Shown: piece by piece, positions 36,095 through 44,668 of the stretch
How the letters are laid out: each line of letters opens with the position of its first letter
Numbering within the stretch: position 1 is the stretch's first letter
From: Candidatus Zixiibacteriota bacterium
GTDB taxonomy: Bacteria; Zixibacteria; MSB-5A5; GN15; FEB-12
DNA: 64,000 bases
NCBI GenBank assembly: GCA_029860345.1
Contig: JAOUBJ010000002.1
Coordinates: forward strand, 186,001-250,000
Reading direction: 5' to 3'
Notes under the pieces: model-generated
Database searches by the model: none
Told to the model about the DNA's origin: nothing
What the model saw: the letters and a program-made list of their open reading frames with translations, nothing else
Program-made: the position numbers and the translations under genes

Positions 36095-36412
36095 ATGGCT
36101 ACTACCGGCAAGTCCGAGATGATCAGTTTCAAAGTCGATGAGTCCTTGCGAAAGGCTATGTCAGGCATCCCGAATCGTTCAAGTTTCATCAGGAACGCTG
36201 TTATCGCCGCGCTCGAAAGTTCATGCCCGCTGTGCAAAGGGACCGGTGTGCTGTCGGCTCAGCAGAAGAAACACTGGGACACTTTTGCCGAGGACCACAC
36301 GGTCAGGGAGTGTCGACAGTGTCATGAGTTCCACCTGGTCTGTGCCAAGCAACCACGGCGTAAATCGGCACACCGGGTGACTCGGAGCAAACGGTCATCG
36401 GTAGGGGGTTGA
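36095..36412 (+). CDS. Ribbon-helix-helix protein with C-terminal zinc-binding cysteines, likely regulator of znuACB
   Basis: The 105-residue protein begins with a ribbon-helix-helix DNA-binding fold, EMISFKVDESLRKAM followed by PNRSSFIRNAVIAALE (residues 8-41). The second half holds C44-P-L-C47-KGTG and C73-RQ-C76-H77-EFH80-LVC83, a likely zinc ribbon; the tail is strongly basic. The ribosome site AAGGAAGAG and the promoter with paired GTAATAC elements precede it, and znuA starts 3 bases after it. I infer a zinc-sensing repressor that controls this operon without being a Fur/Zur protein. NikR is also a metal-responsive RHH protein but has an ACT-type domain that is absent here. Confidence 0.7.
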   Translation: MATTGKSEMISFKVDESLRKAMSGIPNRSSFIRNAVIAALESSCPLCKGTGVLSAQQKKHWDTFAEDHTVRECRQCHEFHLVCAKQPRRKSAHRVTRSKRSSVGG

Positions 36413-36415
36413 CGT

Positions 36416-37351
36416 ATGAAGTCTGCACAAATGGGTGCTACCCTTAAGACCCTGCTGATCGCTGTTTTTGTGCTGCCACTACTGGTGACCGCCGCCCCGC
36501 AACTCGAAATGCGTTCAACCGAAACTGAGCCGGTTCGGGTCGTGGTAAGTATCGAGCCACAGGCTTATATCGTTAAGCGGGTTGGCGGTCGGTATGTCGA
36601 CGTCCATGTGTTGGTCGGCCCCGGTCAGTCGCCGGCCACTTATGGACCGACTCCTCAGCAGATGGTCAAACTCCAAAAGGCCGACTTGTATTTCCACACG
36701 GGGGTGCCTTTCGAGGCGGCTTTGTTGCCGAAGATTCAAACTATGCATGATGATCTGACAGTGGTGGACATGCGCGCCGGCTTGCGATCATACGACCAGG
36801 TTACTGAACACCTGCACGATCACTCTGGCCACGGTCACGATCATCGTGGCCCCGATCCGCATGTTTGGTTGGACCCGATTAAGGTGAAGACAATGGCAAA
36901 AACGGTTCATACGAGCCTACATGGTTTACTTCCTATGCAACGGCGTGATCTCCAGGACAGTCTCAATGCACTGCTCAACGATCTGGACAGCCTGGATGCA
37001 GCCATCAGGCGGAAGTTGGAACCGGCAAAGGGTAAGAGCTTTTTTGTTTTTCATCCGGCCTACGGTCACTTTGCCCAGGCTTACGGCCTCACCCAAGTGG
37101 CGGTTGAAGTCGACGGCAAAGAGCCGGGACCGGCCCAATTGACCAGGTTAATAGATCAAGCCAGAGCCGCAGGAGTAAAAGCTGTAATTGTGCAGCGGCA
37201 GTTTACCCGCAGATCGGCGGAAACGATAGCCGAGGCCATCGGCGGTGAGGTGATAGAACTGGATCCGTTGTCGGGAGATTACCTTGCGAATATGATGGAT
37301 ATTGCGGCCAAGCTCTCGCGAATCCTCGGCGGCGGAGAAGTCAATGACTAA
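36416..37351 (+). CDS. znuA: Zinc ABC transporter substrate-binding protein
   Basis: The 311-residue periplasmic protein has an N-terminal signal (LLIAVFVLPLLVTAAP) and the cluster A-1 metal-binding fold. A His-rich loop, HLHDHSGHGHDHRGPDPHVW near residue 138, is typical of zinc-binding ZnuA, and PHVWLDP and HPAYGHFAQAYGL carry further ligands. It captures Zn(II) in the periplasm and hands it to ZnuB. The coding sequence overlaps znuC by 8 bases. Manganese binders of the same cluster usually lack the His-rich loop, so zinc is the better call. Confidence 0.88.
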   Translation: MKSAQMGATLKTLLIAVFVLPLLVTAAPQLEMRSTETEPVRVVVSIEPQAYIVKRVGGRYVDVHVLVGPGQSPATYGPTPQQMVKLQKADLYFHTGVPFEAALLPKIQTMHDDLTVVDMRAGLRSYDQVTEHLHDHSGHGHDHRGPDPHVWLDPIKVKTMAKTVHTSLHGLLPMQRRDLQDSLNALLNDLDSLDAAIRRKLEPAKGKSFFVFHPAYGHFAQAYGLTQVAVEVDGKEPGPAQLTRLIDQARAAGVKAVIVQRQFTRRSAETIAEAIGGEVIELDPLSGDYLANMMDIAAKLSRILGGGEVND

Positions 37352-38099
37352 CGATGGTCGGGCCATAGCTATTGAGAATCTCTCGTTTTCTTATGGCGAT
37401 CGGTTGGTGTTGGATCGGGTCGATCTAACAGTATCCTCCAATGAGTTTTGCTGGATTGTGGGACCCAATGGCGGCGGTAAGACAACTTTGTTGAAACTCA
37501 TCCTCGGCCTGCTGGCGCCTTCGGTCGGTAAGGTGCAGCTCTTCGGGCAAGCGCCGAAAACGGTCCGGGAGCGTATCGGCTACATGCCGCAACATGTGTC
37601 GCTGGACCAACGTTTTCCGGTAACGGTCATGGATGTCGTTCTGATGGGCAGGCTGGGCGGCAAGGGATGGCGGGGGCGCCACGGTCGAGCGGATCAAAGG
37701 GCGGCCGAACGCGCTATCGAACAAGTAGGCTTGTCCGAGCAGTCGCAGCTTCTGTTCTCCGAACTTTCAGGAGGCCAACAGCGCCGGATGTTCATCGCGA
37801 GAGCCTTGGTCTGTCAACCGGACCTGCTGATCCTGGACGAACCCACGGCCAACATCGATCAAGTACTGCAACGGGAATTCTATAAACTACTGGAACGTCT
37901 TCGTGGCTCCTTGACCGTTGTGATGGTGTCGCACGATCCTGCTTTTGTCAGCCGCTTCGTGAAACACGTGGTATGTGTCAATCGGACAGTCGAGATTCAT
38001 CCCACCGGCGAGGTCAGCGCCGAGAAGATGGGTGAATGGTATCGCGGAAGGGACCTGCGCATTGTCCGCCACGACCGGCATTATGAGGTAGGTGATTGA
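37344..38099 (+). CDS. znuC: Zinc ABC transporter ATP-binding protein
   Basis: The 251-residue ATPase has Walker A GPNGGGKTT near residue 40, signature LSGGQQRR near residue 140 and Walker B LLILDEPTANID near residue 163. I chose the ATG at 37344, inside the end of znuA, over the in-frame codon at 37302, because the usual family N-terminus (IAIENLSFSYGD) begins here. It powers zinc import through ZnuB. Confidence 0.9.
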   Translation: MTNDGRAIAIENLSFSYGDRLVLDRVDLTVSSNEFCWIVGPNGGGKTTLLKLILGLLAPSVGKVQLFGQAPKTVRERIGYMPQHVSLDQRFPVTVMDVVLMGRLGGKGWRGRHGRADQRAAERAIEQVGLSEQSQLLFSELSGGQQRRMFIARALVCQPDLLILDEPTANIDQVLQREFYKLLERLRGSLTVVMVSHDPAFVSRFVKHVVCVNRTVEIHPTGEVSAEKMGEWYRGRDLRIVRHDRHYEVGD

Positions 38100-38100
38100 G

Positions 38101-38967
38101 ATGCCCGACTTTCTGCAAGCAGTGTTCGATTATCCCTTCATGCGCAACGCAGTGAGCGCCGGCCTACTGGCCGCGCTTGCCTGCGGGGTGATTGGCAGTT
38201 TCGTGGTGGCGCGGCGGATCACCTATGTAGCCGGCGGCATTGCCCACAGTGTCCTCGGTGGCATGGGTGTTGCCGGATACCTGATTGCCGTCCGTCAGTG
38301 GGACGTACTCTCGCCGCTCTACGGCGCGATAGTATCCGCTCTGCTGGCAGCGTTGATTATCGGTTGGGTGACAGTTCGTGCTCGTCAGCGGGAAGATACC
38401 GTTATCGGGGCCGTGTGGGCGGTCGGAATGGCAGTCGGCATACTGTTCATTTCACAGACTCCCGGCTACAACCAGGAACTCATGAGTTACCTCTTTGGAA
38501 ACATCCTGATGGTCTCCGACACCGACCTCAGCATCTTAATCGCGCTCGACATTTTGATCGTCGTACTCACCTACCTTTACTACCGCCAGGTTCTTGCCGT
38601 TTGTTTTGATCCGGACTTTGCGCGCGCTCGTGGAATGCGGGTCCATTGGTATTACATGTTGCTTCTTTGCCTGACAGCACTGACAGTGGTACTACTGGTC
38701 ACCGTGGTTGGCATCGTTTTGGTGATAGCCTTGTTGACGCTGCCGGCGGCGGTGGCTGGATGTTTATCGCGGACGTTTCGACAAATGATGTTTGGTGCCA
38801 TAGCCTGCTGCGTTTTCTTCACTCTCTCGGGTCTGGCCGTCAGCTACCAATCAGACTTCCCGGCTGGTGCTACGATTATTCTGATTGCAGGCGCCTGTTA
38901 CGGACTGGCGATGGCTGTGCGGTGGTTGGCGGGCAGGTTTCGCGCCGGACTGGTCGGCACTGAATAG
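38101..38967 (+). CDS. znuB: Zinc ABC transporter permease
   Basis: The 288-residue protein is very hydrophobic with about eight to nine membrane segments and matches the ABC-3 permease family, for example MRNAVSAGLLAALACGVIGSFVV at the start, YVAGGIAHSVLGG, and VVGIVLVIALLTLPAAVAG. The ATG at 38101 lies 1 base after the znuC stop; an upstream in-frame GTG at 38092 is possible. It is the membrane channel of the zinc importer. Confidence 0.9.
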   Translation: MPDFLQAVFDYPFMRNAVSAGLLAALACGVIGSFVVARRITYVAGGIAHSVLGGMGVAGYLIAVRQWDVLSPLYGAIVSALLAALIIGWVTVRARQREDTVIGAVWAVGMAVGILFISQTPGYNQELMSYLFGNILMVSDTDLSILIALDILIVVLTYLYYRQVLAVCFDPDFARARGMRVHWYYMLLLCLTALTVVLLVTVVGIVLVIALLTLPAAVAGCLSRTFRQMMFGAIACCVFFTLSGLAVSYQSDFPAGATIILIAGACYGLAMAVRWLAGRFRAGLVGTE

Positions 38968-39072
38968 ACACGAGTGACGGCTTGCTACCTGTTGCAGCCG
39001 ATATCGCATGCTATCACCGCTCAGCGGGAGATGGGTGGCCGCCACAAACTCTGTTTGGGGCGAGGGAGGAAA

Positions 39073-39103
39073 CACACCCAAAGCAGCTTTGAGAGTGCCA
39101 CCC
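39073..39103 (-). repeat. Dispersed hairpin repeat family A, copy 1
   Basis: Read on the minus strand, GGGTGGCAC leads into a stem of 11 positions (CACTCTCAAAG, loop CTG, CTTTGGGTGTG). Two other copies lie at 44436 and 54569. It sits between znuB and the convergent mannosyltransferase gene. The stem here has one G-T pair and one mismatch. Confidence 0.65.
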
Positions 39104-39169
39104 GACGGGCGGCCTTGTGTCGCCCGGCCCGACGGGGAAATGTATCTCGCTAATCACTCGGCTCTCTTG

Positions 39170-40291
39170 TCACAACCGGGTGACCACTTTGTCGAGGCCA
39201 TCGTCCATGTCTCCGACCAGGTTACCCCAGAGAAACCGTCCGATGCAATCCTTGAGTTTTTCCGAACTTGATTGCCACGAAGAGTCACGTGCAATCTGCT
39301 CAGCGCGCGCGGCCAACATGTCGGCCAACTGTCGTGCGCTGCCATCGTAGAAGAACTCTTGCATGGTCTTGTCTTCGGCCAATCTGAGTATCTCCGGATA
39401 AGACAACCGTTCAGGCAAGAGGGGAGAAGCGCCGGCTGCGATTGCCTCGACCACGCTGATGCCGAAAAACTCATGATCGGCGGTCGACACGATCAGATCG
39501 GACTCATGCATGGCGGCGATGTACTCATCGCGCGACTCCTGCCATCCCCAGCGATCGATCTCATCGCAGAATTCGTCTTTCGCACGGGTGAAGACTTCGG
39601 GTGATTCTTCAAACTGTTCGCCGACGACGTTCATGCGAAACTCGCCTCCGCGTTGTTTCAGCAATCTCAACGCTTCAAAGAAGACTTCCGGTCCTTTGTC
39701 ATGCTCCCATCGGGCCGCCCACAGGATGCGCATCGGGCCTTCGGGTCGCACAGGACGGGGCGGTAGCTGTTCGACGCCCGGCGGGTGTACCGACATCTTG
39801 GGCCGGATAGATTCGGCGGCCTCAAGCGGACGGTGGTCGGGCATGCGGCGCAGAAACTTTGGTAGCGCCTCCAGGAACTGCTGTCGGTGGAACATGGAGT
39901 TAAACCAGACAGCGTCGGCGGCCAGACAGGTAGTGAAATTCGTAATAGCAAAATGTCGGTCCCACTCTTTGGGATACCTATCCGGATAGGTCAGTTGGTT
40001 CTCATGAAAGTAGGCCACCGACGGCAACCGTGCAATTCGTTGGTCGACCAGTCCTTTGAATTCGGCCAGGTTGAGCATGTCAGAGCAGAACAGCAGGTCC
40101 CACGACTCGCCGCCACTCAGCCGGGTGGCGATCTGCTCAGAGAAAGTGATAGCCGAATGCCGCATGCGCCATTTCCACTTACTGGCCGGCAGCCCGAGCA
40201 CGGTCCAATCATGGCGGCTATGACGCACCCAGCCATCGAGAAACGCCTTGTGACTCCCGCCGTAGTATGGCTCAAGGGCCAGGATTTTCAT
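39170..40291 (-). CDS. Predicted tRNA-queuosine alpha-mannosyltransferase (DUF3524 family)
   Basis: The 373-residue protein begins MKILALEPYYGGSHKAFLDGW and continues with ASKWKWRMRHSAITFSE, the hallmark N-terminus of the DUF3524 family that includes the enzyme mannosylating queuosine in tRNA-Asp (GTDC1/QTMAN in animals). The C-terminal half is a GT4-type glycosyltransferase domain (ILWAARWEHDKGPEVFFEAL; HEFFGISVVEAIAAGASPLLP). I start at the ATG at 40291, six codons inside the open frame, because the family begins there. queA of the queuosine pathway lies 4.4 kb away. Substrate is inferred from the family; a lipid or glycan substrate cannot be excluded. Confidence 0.8.
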   Translation of the reverse strand: MKILALEPYYGGSHKAFLDGWVRHSRHDWTVLGLPASKWKWRMRHSAITFSEQIATRLSGGESWDLLFCSDMLNLAEFKGLVDQRIARLPSVAYFHENQLTYPDRYPKEWDRHFAITNFTTCLAADAVWFNSMFHRQQFLEALPKFLRRMPDHRPLEAAESIRPKMSVHPPGVEQLPPRPVRPEGPMRILWAARWEHDKGPEVFFEALRLLKQRGGEFRMNVVGEQFEESPEVFTRAKDEFCDEIDRWGWQESRDEYIAAMHESDLIVSTADHEFFGISVVEAIAAGASPLLPERLSYPEILRLAEDKTMQEFFYDGSARQLADMLAARAEQIARDSSWQSSSEKLKDCIGRFLWGNLVGDMDDGLDKVVTRL

Positions 40292-41549
40292 CAGTGGCCT
40301 CCTCCACATCGCAGGTCAAGAACTGGCGGAACTCGCGGCCAAAAGACACCGCGATCGATAGGATCGCCGTGATCAGTCCGCAAGATATCATGACCAAGGG
40401 AATGTTTTGATCGAGCAGGTCGGTCACGAATCCGGTCAGGCCCATAGAAATCGGAGTCAGACCGGCCGACATTGTACCCAACAATCCGAACACGCGACCG
40501 CGAATCTCGGAGGGTGTCGTCAACTGCATGATCGTGGCGATATTAATGTTGATATAGCCGTTGACAGCACCGGCCAAAAACATCAGAACCACCGCCGCCG
40601 GTGGAGACTTCGTCAGTCCCAGGGCAGCGAAAGCAAGTGACATAAGAATCAGTGAACCGATCATCATCCAACTGCGTGTGCGACCTTTGACCTTAATTGT
40701 CCCTGCGCCGAGATAGCCAATAAGCGAACCCAGGCCCAACGCTGCAATCATGAACCCATACCAATCGACCGTGACGCCCAGCGTGTCCTCGACATAGAAG
40801 GGAAGCAGGATAAGAAACGGTACCAGAAAGAAATTGATAAAGGCAGCGGCCAGGGTGAGTGATCTGCGGCCCGGATGTTTCCAGGCGAAGCGCATCCCTT
40901 CGATGGTGTCCACTTTGAAGCGTTGGAAGGCTGAGCCGGTTGAGGGCTTCGGCGCTTTCTGAGGAATACTGATGAACATCTCACTGACCGCCGAGATCAG
41001 GTAGGTGACGCCATCGATCATAAACAGCAAGGGCGCACCCATGATTCGAAAAAGCACACCACCCACCGACTGTCCGGCTAACATCGAAGCCTGCATCGAT
41101 GACTGGTTCATCGAGTTCGCTGCGGCTACTCGTTCGGTGGGTACCAGGTCCGGGATAGCTGCCGAGATGGCCGGCCGGAAAAACGCGCCCATCGACGAGG
41201 CTATTATCGCCACTACGAAGAGAGCGGCCAGGATCATGTCGGACTCGTCGGGCGCAAAGAAAATCAACGCGGCCAGCGCCAGCACAGTCACACCGCGCAC
41301 CATGTCGCTCACAATGATAATCGACTTGCGTGAATGGCGGTCGGCGAAAGCACCTGCGATGGGACTAAGTATCACCGCCGGTATCTGCGAGACCATCATG
41401 ATAAGGCCCATCAAAGTCGCGGAGCCGGTTTCGTGCTTGATCCAGAACATCAAGGCGATGGAGAACGCCTGGTTGCCCATCTGCGAGACAAACTGCCCCT
41501 GCCAAAGGAGGACGAAGTTACGGTTGAACAGTTTGGTTGCTTTAGTCAT
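40272..41549 (-). CDS. MFS exporter, EntS-like (MFS_3 group)
   Basis: The 425-residue protein has about twelve membrane segments and the opening LFNRNFVLLWQGQFVSQMGNQAFSIALMFWI typical of the EntS/MFS_3 group, with the loop motif GAFADRHSRKSIIIVSD near residue 65. Members export small molecules such as siderophores or macrolides. It overlaps the start of the mannosyltransferase gene by 20 bases, so the two are probably co-transcribed. Its substrate is unknown. Confidence 0.82.
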   Translation of the reverse strand: MTKATKLFNRNFVLLWQGQFVSQMGNQAFSIALMFWIKHETGSATLMGLIMMVSQIPAVILSPIAGAFADRHSRKSIIIVSDMVRGVTVLALAALIFFAPDESDMILAALFVVAIIASSMGAFFRPAISAAIPDLVPTERVAAANSMNQSSMQASMLAGQSVGGVLFRIMGAPLLFMIDGVTYLISAVSEMFISIPQKAPKPSTGSAFQRFKVDTIEGMRFAWKHPGRRSLTLAAAFINFFLVPFLILLPFYVEDTLGVTVDWYGFMIAALGLGSLIGYLGAGTIKVKGRTRSWMMIGSLILMSLAFAALGLTKSPPAAVVLMFLAGAVNGYININIATIMQLTTPSEIRGRVFGLLGTMSAGLTPISMGLTGFVTDLLDQNIPLVMISCGLITAILSIAVSFGREFRQFLTCDVEEATDENPGP

Positions 41550-41660
41550 GGGCGCTACGTTTCGGTATACAGGGCATAATCACTCAAATTAGATTCGCAA
41601 TTCCAAGGGAAAAGTTGCCTGCCGGGAGTTTCACATTGTGACAACACGCCCATATTTTAA

Positions 41661-41689
41661 TTGATATCTGCCCTGCAAACGCCTATCTA
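41661..41689 (+). promoter_or_regulatory. Possible promoter of ruvCAB close to the start codon
   Basis: TTGATA at 41661-41666 and TATCTA at 41684-41689 are 17 bases apart. The ruvC ATG begins 9 bases after the -10 and has no ribosome site. The -10 match is weak (three of six), so this is tentative. Confidence 0.35.
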
Positions 41690-41697
41690 TCGGCACT

Positions 41698-42195
41698 ATG
41701 CGGATACTCGGTGTCGATCCCGGATTGAATATTACCGGTTACGGTATCTTGAGCGGCGAGGATGATTCTATCTCTGTCGTCGAGGCCGGAGTCATACGGG
41801 CGGGAAACAAAGCCCCGATGGCCGAGCGCTTGCAACATATCGCGCGCGAAACCGAGAGTATCATAAGCCAGTTCCAGCCCGAGGCGGTGGCCGTCGAAGA
41901 ACTTTACTCTCATTACGGTCACCCCAAAACGGCCATAATCATGGGCCATGCACGCGGCGTGATTTTTCTCAAATCTGCCGAGGCCGGGCTGCCGGTCTTT
42001 CCCTACGCCTCCACCCGTATCAAAAAGTCTCTCACCGGCAACGGACGCGCCTCCAAGCGTCAGATGCAGCTGATGATTGCTTCCACCTTAGGTCTCTCAG
42101 AAATTCCGGAACCGCCCGATGTGGCCGATGCGCTGGCCGTAGCTCTCTGCCATTGCCGAGCTTTGATGCACGACAACCCAATGGTGACCGTATGA
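41698..42195 (+). CDS. ruvC: Crossover junction endodeoxyribonuclease RuvC
   Basis: The 165-residue length is normal. The catalytic acidic residues appear in MRILGVDPGLNITGYG (Asp7), EAVAVEELYSHYG (Glu near 65) and the C-terminal PPDVADALAVALCH. RuvC cuts Holliday junctions made during recombination, acting with RuvAB in the cytosol. Its stop overlaps the ruvA start by four bases (ATGA). The divergent MFS gene begins 148 bases upstream. Confidence 0.95.
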   Translation: MRILGVDPGLNITGYGILSGEDDSISVVEAGVIRAGNKAPMAERLQHIARETESIISQFQPEAVAVEELYSHYGHPKTAIIMGHARGVIFLKSAEAGLPVFPYASTRIKKSLTGNGRASKRQMQLMIASTLGLSEIPEPPDVADALAVALCHCRALMHDNPMVTV

Positions 42196-42839
42196 TCAGG
42201 CGGATACGCGGTAAACTCAGCACCATAGACGAGACGCGCGCACTGGTGGATAATAACGGCGTTTCCTATGAAGTCCTGGTGCCCTCGGCCCTGGCCGAAC
42301 GGCTCAAAGAGGGACCCGCCGTGGGGGAGGAGATAACCTTCGAGACTATCTATTACATCGAAGCCGGCGATAAAAAGTCCAGTCATTACCCGCGCCTGGT
42401 TGGGTTCGATGATGCCTTCGACCGCGAGTTTTTCTCGCTCTACATTCAAGTGCCGGGGTTGGGTGTCAAAAAGGCGCTTAAATCCCTGGTCATGCCCATT
42501 CGGGATATCGCAACGGCCATTGAAACCAAAGACGCGGCCCGGCTCAATCGTTTGCCGGGGGTCGGGGCCAGACTGGCCGAGAAAATCATCGCCGAGCTCC
42601 ATGGTAAGACAGCCAAATTCGCCCTATCCAAAAAGGACGAGCCACTGGCCAGGGCATCAACACCGACCCCGCCCTTTGCCGATGAGGCAACCGAAGTGCT
42701 TCTCCAGCTACAGTACAAAGCAGGCGAGGCGCAGCAGATGATAGAGAAGGCGCTTGAAGATAACCCAAAGATCAAGAACGCCGAGGAGTTGATAAGTTCC
42801 ATCTTCAAGTCACAGCATACGGCTGAGGTAGGTGGATGA
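42192..42839 (+). CDS. ruvA: Holliday junction branch migration protein RuvA
   Basis: The 215-residue protein begins MIRRIRGKLSTIDETRALVDNNGVSYEVLVP, the family N-terminal OB-fold, and has the helix-hairpin-helix LPGVGARLAEKIIAEL near residue 125. The C-terminal domain near 165-210 binds RuvB. I chose the ATG at 42192, which overlaps the ruvC stop, over an in-frame ATG at 42153. RuvA recognises Holliday junctions and loads RuvB. Confidence 0.94.
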   Translation: MIRRIRGKLSTIDETRALVDNNGVSYEVLVPSALAERLKEGPAVGEEITFETIYYIEAGDKKSSHYPRLVGFDDAFDREFFSLYIQVPGLGVKKALKSLVMPIRDIATAIETKDAARLNRLPGVGARLAEKIIAELHGKTAKFALSKKDEPLARASTPTPPFADEATEVLLQLQYKAGEAQQMIEKALEDNPKIKNAEELISSIFKSQHTAEVGG

Positions 42840-43864
42840 TGGAACGTGAACGGATAATCGCAGGTGAGCAGATTGTCAACGATGAGGACCAGGCGCAGCT
42901 TTCATTGAGACCTAAGTCTCTGGCAGAGTATATTGGCCAAAGAGAATTACGCGGAAAACTTAAAGTAACACTTGATGCCGCGCTACAGCGCAAAGAAGCG
43001 GCGGAACACATTCTTTTCTACGGCCCGCCCGGCTTGGGCAAGACCACGCTGGCCCACATTATCGCCAACGAGATGAGTTCCAAACTGTTCGCTACTTCCG
43101 GCCCGGCCTTGCAGCGCACCGGTGATCTGATGGGCATTCTGACCAACTTAAAAGAAGGGGACATCCTGTTCATAGATGAAATCCATCGATTGTCATCGGT
43201 TATCGAGGAGTTCATGTATCCGGCCATGGAGGATTTCAAAGTTGATTTTGTGGTCGACAAAGGCGCTTTCGCCAAGGTGATCAACGTCCCTTTGAAGCGG
43301 TTCACGCTGATAGGCGCCACCACTCGGGCCGGGATGTTGTCCTCGCCGTTGCGAGATCGGTTCGGCTTGTACTACCACATTGACTTTTACCCGCCGGAAG
43401 ACCTGGCCCAGATTGTCGTTCGTTCGGCAGGGCTGCTTGAGACCGAGATTACTGCTGATGCCGCCCTGACTATTGCCCAACGATCACGAGGTACACCCCG
43501 CATTGCCAACCGCCTCTTGCGGCGAGTCAGAGACTATGCCGCGGTTAAGTCCGACGGCGCCATCGGCGACGCCATCGCGGTCAAAGCGCTAGATGCCGAA
43601 GGGGTCGATGCCCTTGGCCTGGACAATCTCGATCGAAAACTCCTCCAGGTCATCGTCGAATACTACAAAGGTGGCCCGGTCGGAATCGAGGCCCTCGGTG
43701 CTACCTTGAACGAAGAGGTCGATACGCTGGTCGATATGGTCGAACCGTACTTGTTGAAAATAGGCTTCATCCAGCGCACACGGCGCGGGCGGATGGCCTC
43801 ACCCGAGGCGATGAAACACCTCGGTGTCAATCCTCCAACGGACGGGCAGCAGTCTATGTTTTGA
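42836..43864 (+). CDS. ruvB: Holliday junction branch migration ATPase RuvB
   Basis: The 342-residue AAA+ protein has QLSLRPKSLAEYIGQ near the start, Walker A GPPGLGKTTLA near residue 64, Walker B ILFIDEIHRL near residue 110 and sensor GATTRAGMLSSPLRDRFG near residue 160. The ATG overlaps the ruvA stop (ATGA). It drives branch migration of Holliday junctions with RuvA. The three ruv genes form one coupled operon. Confidence 0.96.
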   Translation: MMERERIIAGEQIVNDEDQAQLSLRPKSLAEYIGQRELRGKLKVTLDAALQRKEAAEHILFYGPPGLGKTTLAHIIANEMSSKLFATSGPALQRTGDLMGILTNLKEGDILFIDEIHRLSSVIEEFMYPAMEDFKVDFVVDKGAFAKVINVPLKRFTLIGATTRAGMLSSPLRDRFGLYYHIDFYPPEDLAQIVVRSAGLLETEITADAALTIAQRSRGTPRIANRLLRRVRDYAAVKSDGAIGDAIAVKALDAEGVDALGLDNLDRKLLQVIVEYYKGGPVGIEALGATLNEEVDTLVDMVEPYLLKIGFIQRTRRGRMASPEAMKHLGVNPPTDGQQSMF

Positions 43865-43910
43865 CTCGGGCTTCTTCGAGGTCGCGGTCGTCCCTACGCG
43901 GAAAGTGCTC

Positions 43911-44195
43911 ATGAACGAAGAGGAACTCAAGAAGCTGTTCGAACCGTTCGCCCATCAGGACAATCCCAGCCCGACGCTGGCTATTCTGATTTATGAGACA
44001 GTAAAACTTCGCGACCGGATCATGGAGAGTACCGGACGAACACTTACGGTCGGGGATACCACGACGGCTTTGGCCGCTTTGACGGCTTGGCTGAGCGGAC
44101 ACATATCGGAAGAACCACTCAGCGACGACCAGCAGGCTTTGCTGGCTGTGTGGCAATCGCGACTGTTGGAGCCGGAAGAGAATAGAAACGAGTAG
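43911..44195 (+). CDS. Small acidic protein of unknown function downstream of ruvB
   Basis: The 94-residue frame starts at an ATG 46 bases after ruvB with a GGAAAG-like ribosome site; an in-frame ATG at 43824 lies inside ruvB and is less likely. The product is acidic and probably helical (MNEEELKKLFEPF at the start, TLAILIYETVKLRDRIMEST in the middle). There is no signal peptide, no cysteine and no motif I recognise. Orientation and spacing suggest co-transcription with ruvCAB. Confidence 0.6.
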   Translation: MNEEELKKLFEPFAHQDNPSPTLAILIYETVKLRDRIMESTGRTLTVGDTTTALAALTAWLSGHISEEPLSDDQQALLAVWQSRLLEPEENRNE

Positions 44196-44435
44196 CCAAC
44201 CAGTGACGGACCAGCGATTCCAAGCGTACCTTGTGCAGTGGGCGATACGCGACTGTGTCACAAGCCACTGTTTCTATCGCGTAGCGGCGGGCCATGTGTC
44301 CGCCGGACACATTTGGCTTGCGGAGGGGCGACACCAGGCCGCCCCCTACGCGGTATACACAGTTGCGTCAGCACTTGCCAGTCCGCGTGAGAGGTATGTG
44401 TGACCTGGCGTTGGTGTGCGCGACCCGACGGACTT

Positions 44436-44466
44436 GGGTGGCACCCTCAAAGTCGCTTTGGGGGTG
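44436..44466 (+). repeat. Dispersed hairpin repeat family A, copy 2
   Basis: After GGGTGG, CACCCTCAAAG at 44442-44452 pairs with CTTTGGGGGTG at 44456-44466 across a TCG loop, 11 positions with one G-T pair. The related copies are at 39073 and 54569. Confidence 0.7.
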
Positions 44467-44503
44467 ATGAATCACGCTCTCTCGCTTCGCGCGTAAATAA
44501 CCT

Positions 44504-44527
44504 CACCCTGAGCGGAGTCGAAGGGTG
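44504..44527 (+). repeat. Dispersed hairpin repeat family B, copy 1
   Basis: CACCCT and AGGGTG flank the central GAGCGGAGTCGA, giving six perfect pairs. Copies with the same centre but different arms lie at 54546 and 62702. Confidence 0.72.
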
Positions 44528-44668
44528 AATCTATTGTGCTGATTTCCGTTCCAACATGGTGTGAGACGGTTACGCGCCGTTGTGCCCAAGTGATCTTCAG
44601 ATCGCGTGGAAAGGCGTCGGTCACCACACCGACAATGGACTGCGGCGCGTCAGCTTGAGTTCAGCCAA

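Larger units (their letters stand above)
44196..44668. other. Intergenic repeat-bearing region before queA
   Basis: No credible gene is present. The region contains copies of two palindromic repeat families (44436-44466 and 44504-44527) and the string CGCTTCGCGCG near 44483, which also occurs near 3380. No clear promoter for queA is visible; the start codon of queA has no strong ribosome site. Confidence 0.55.
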
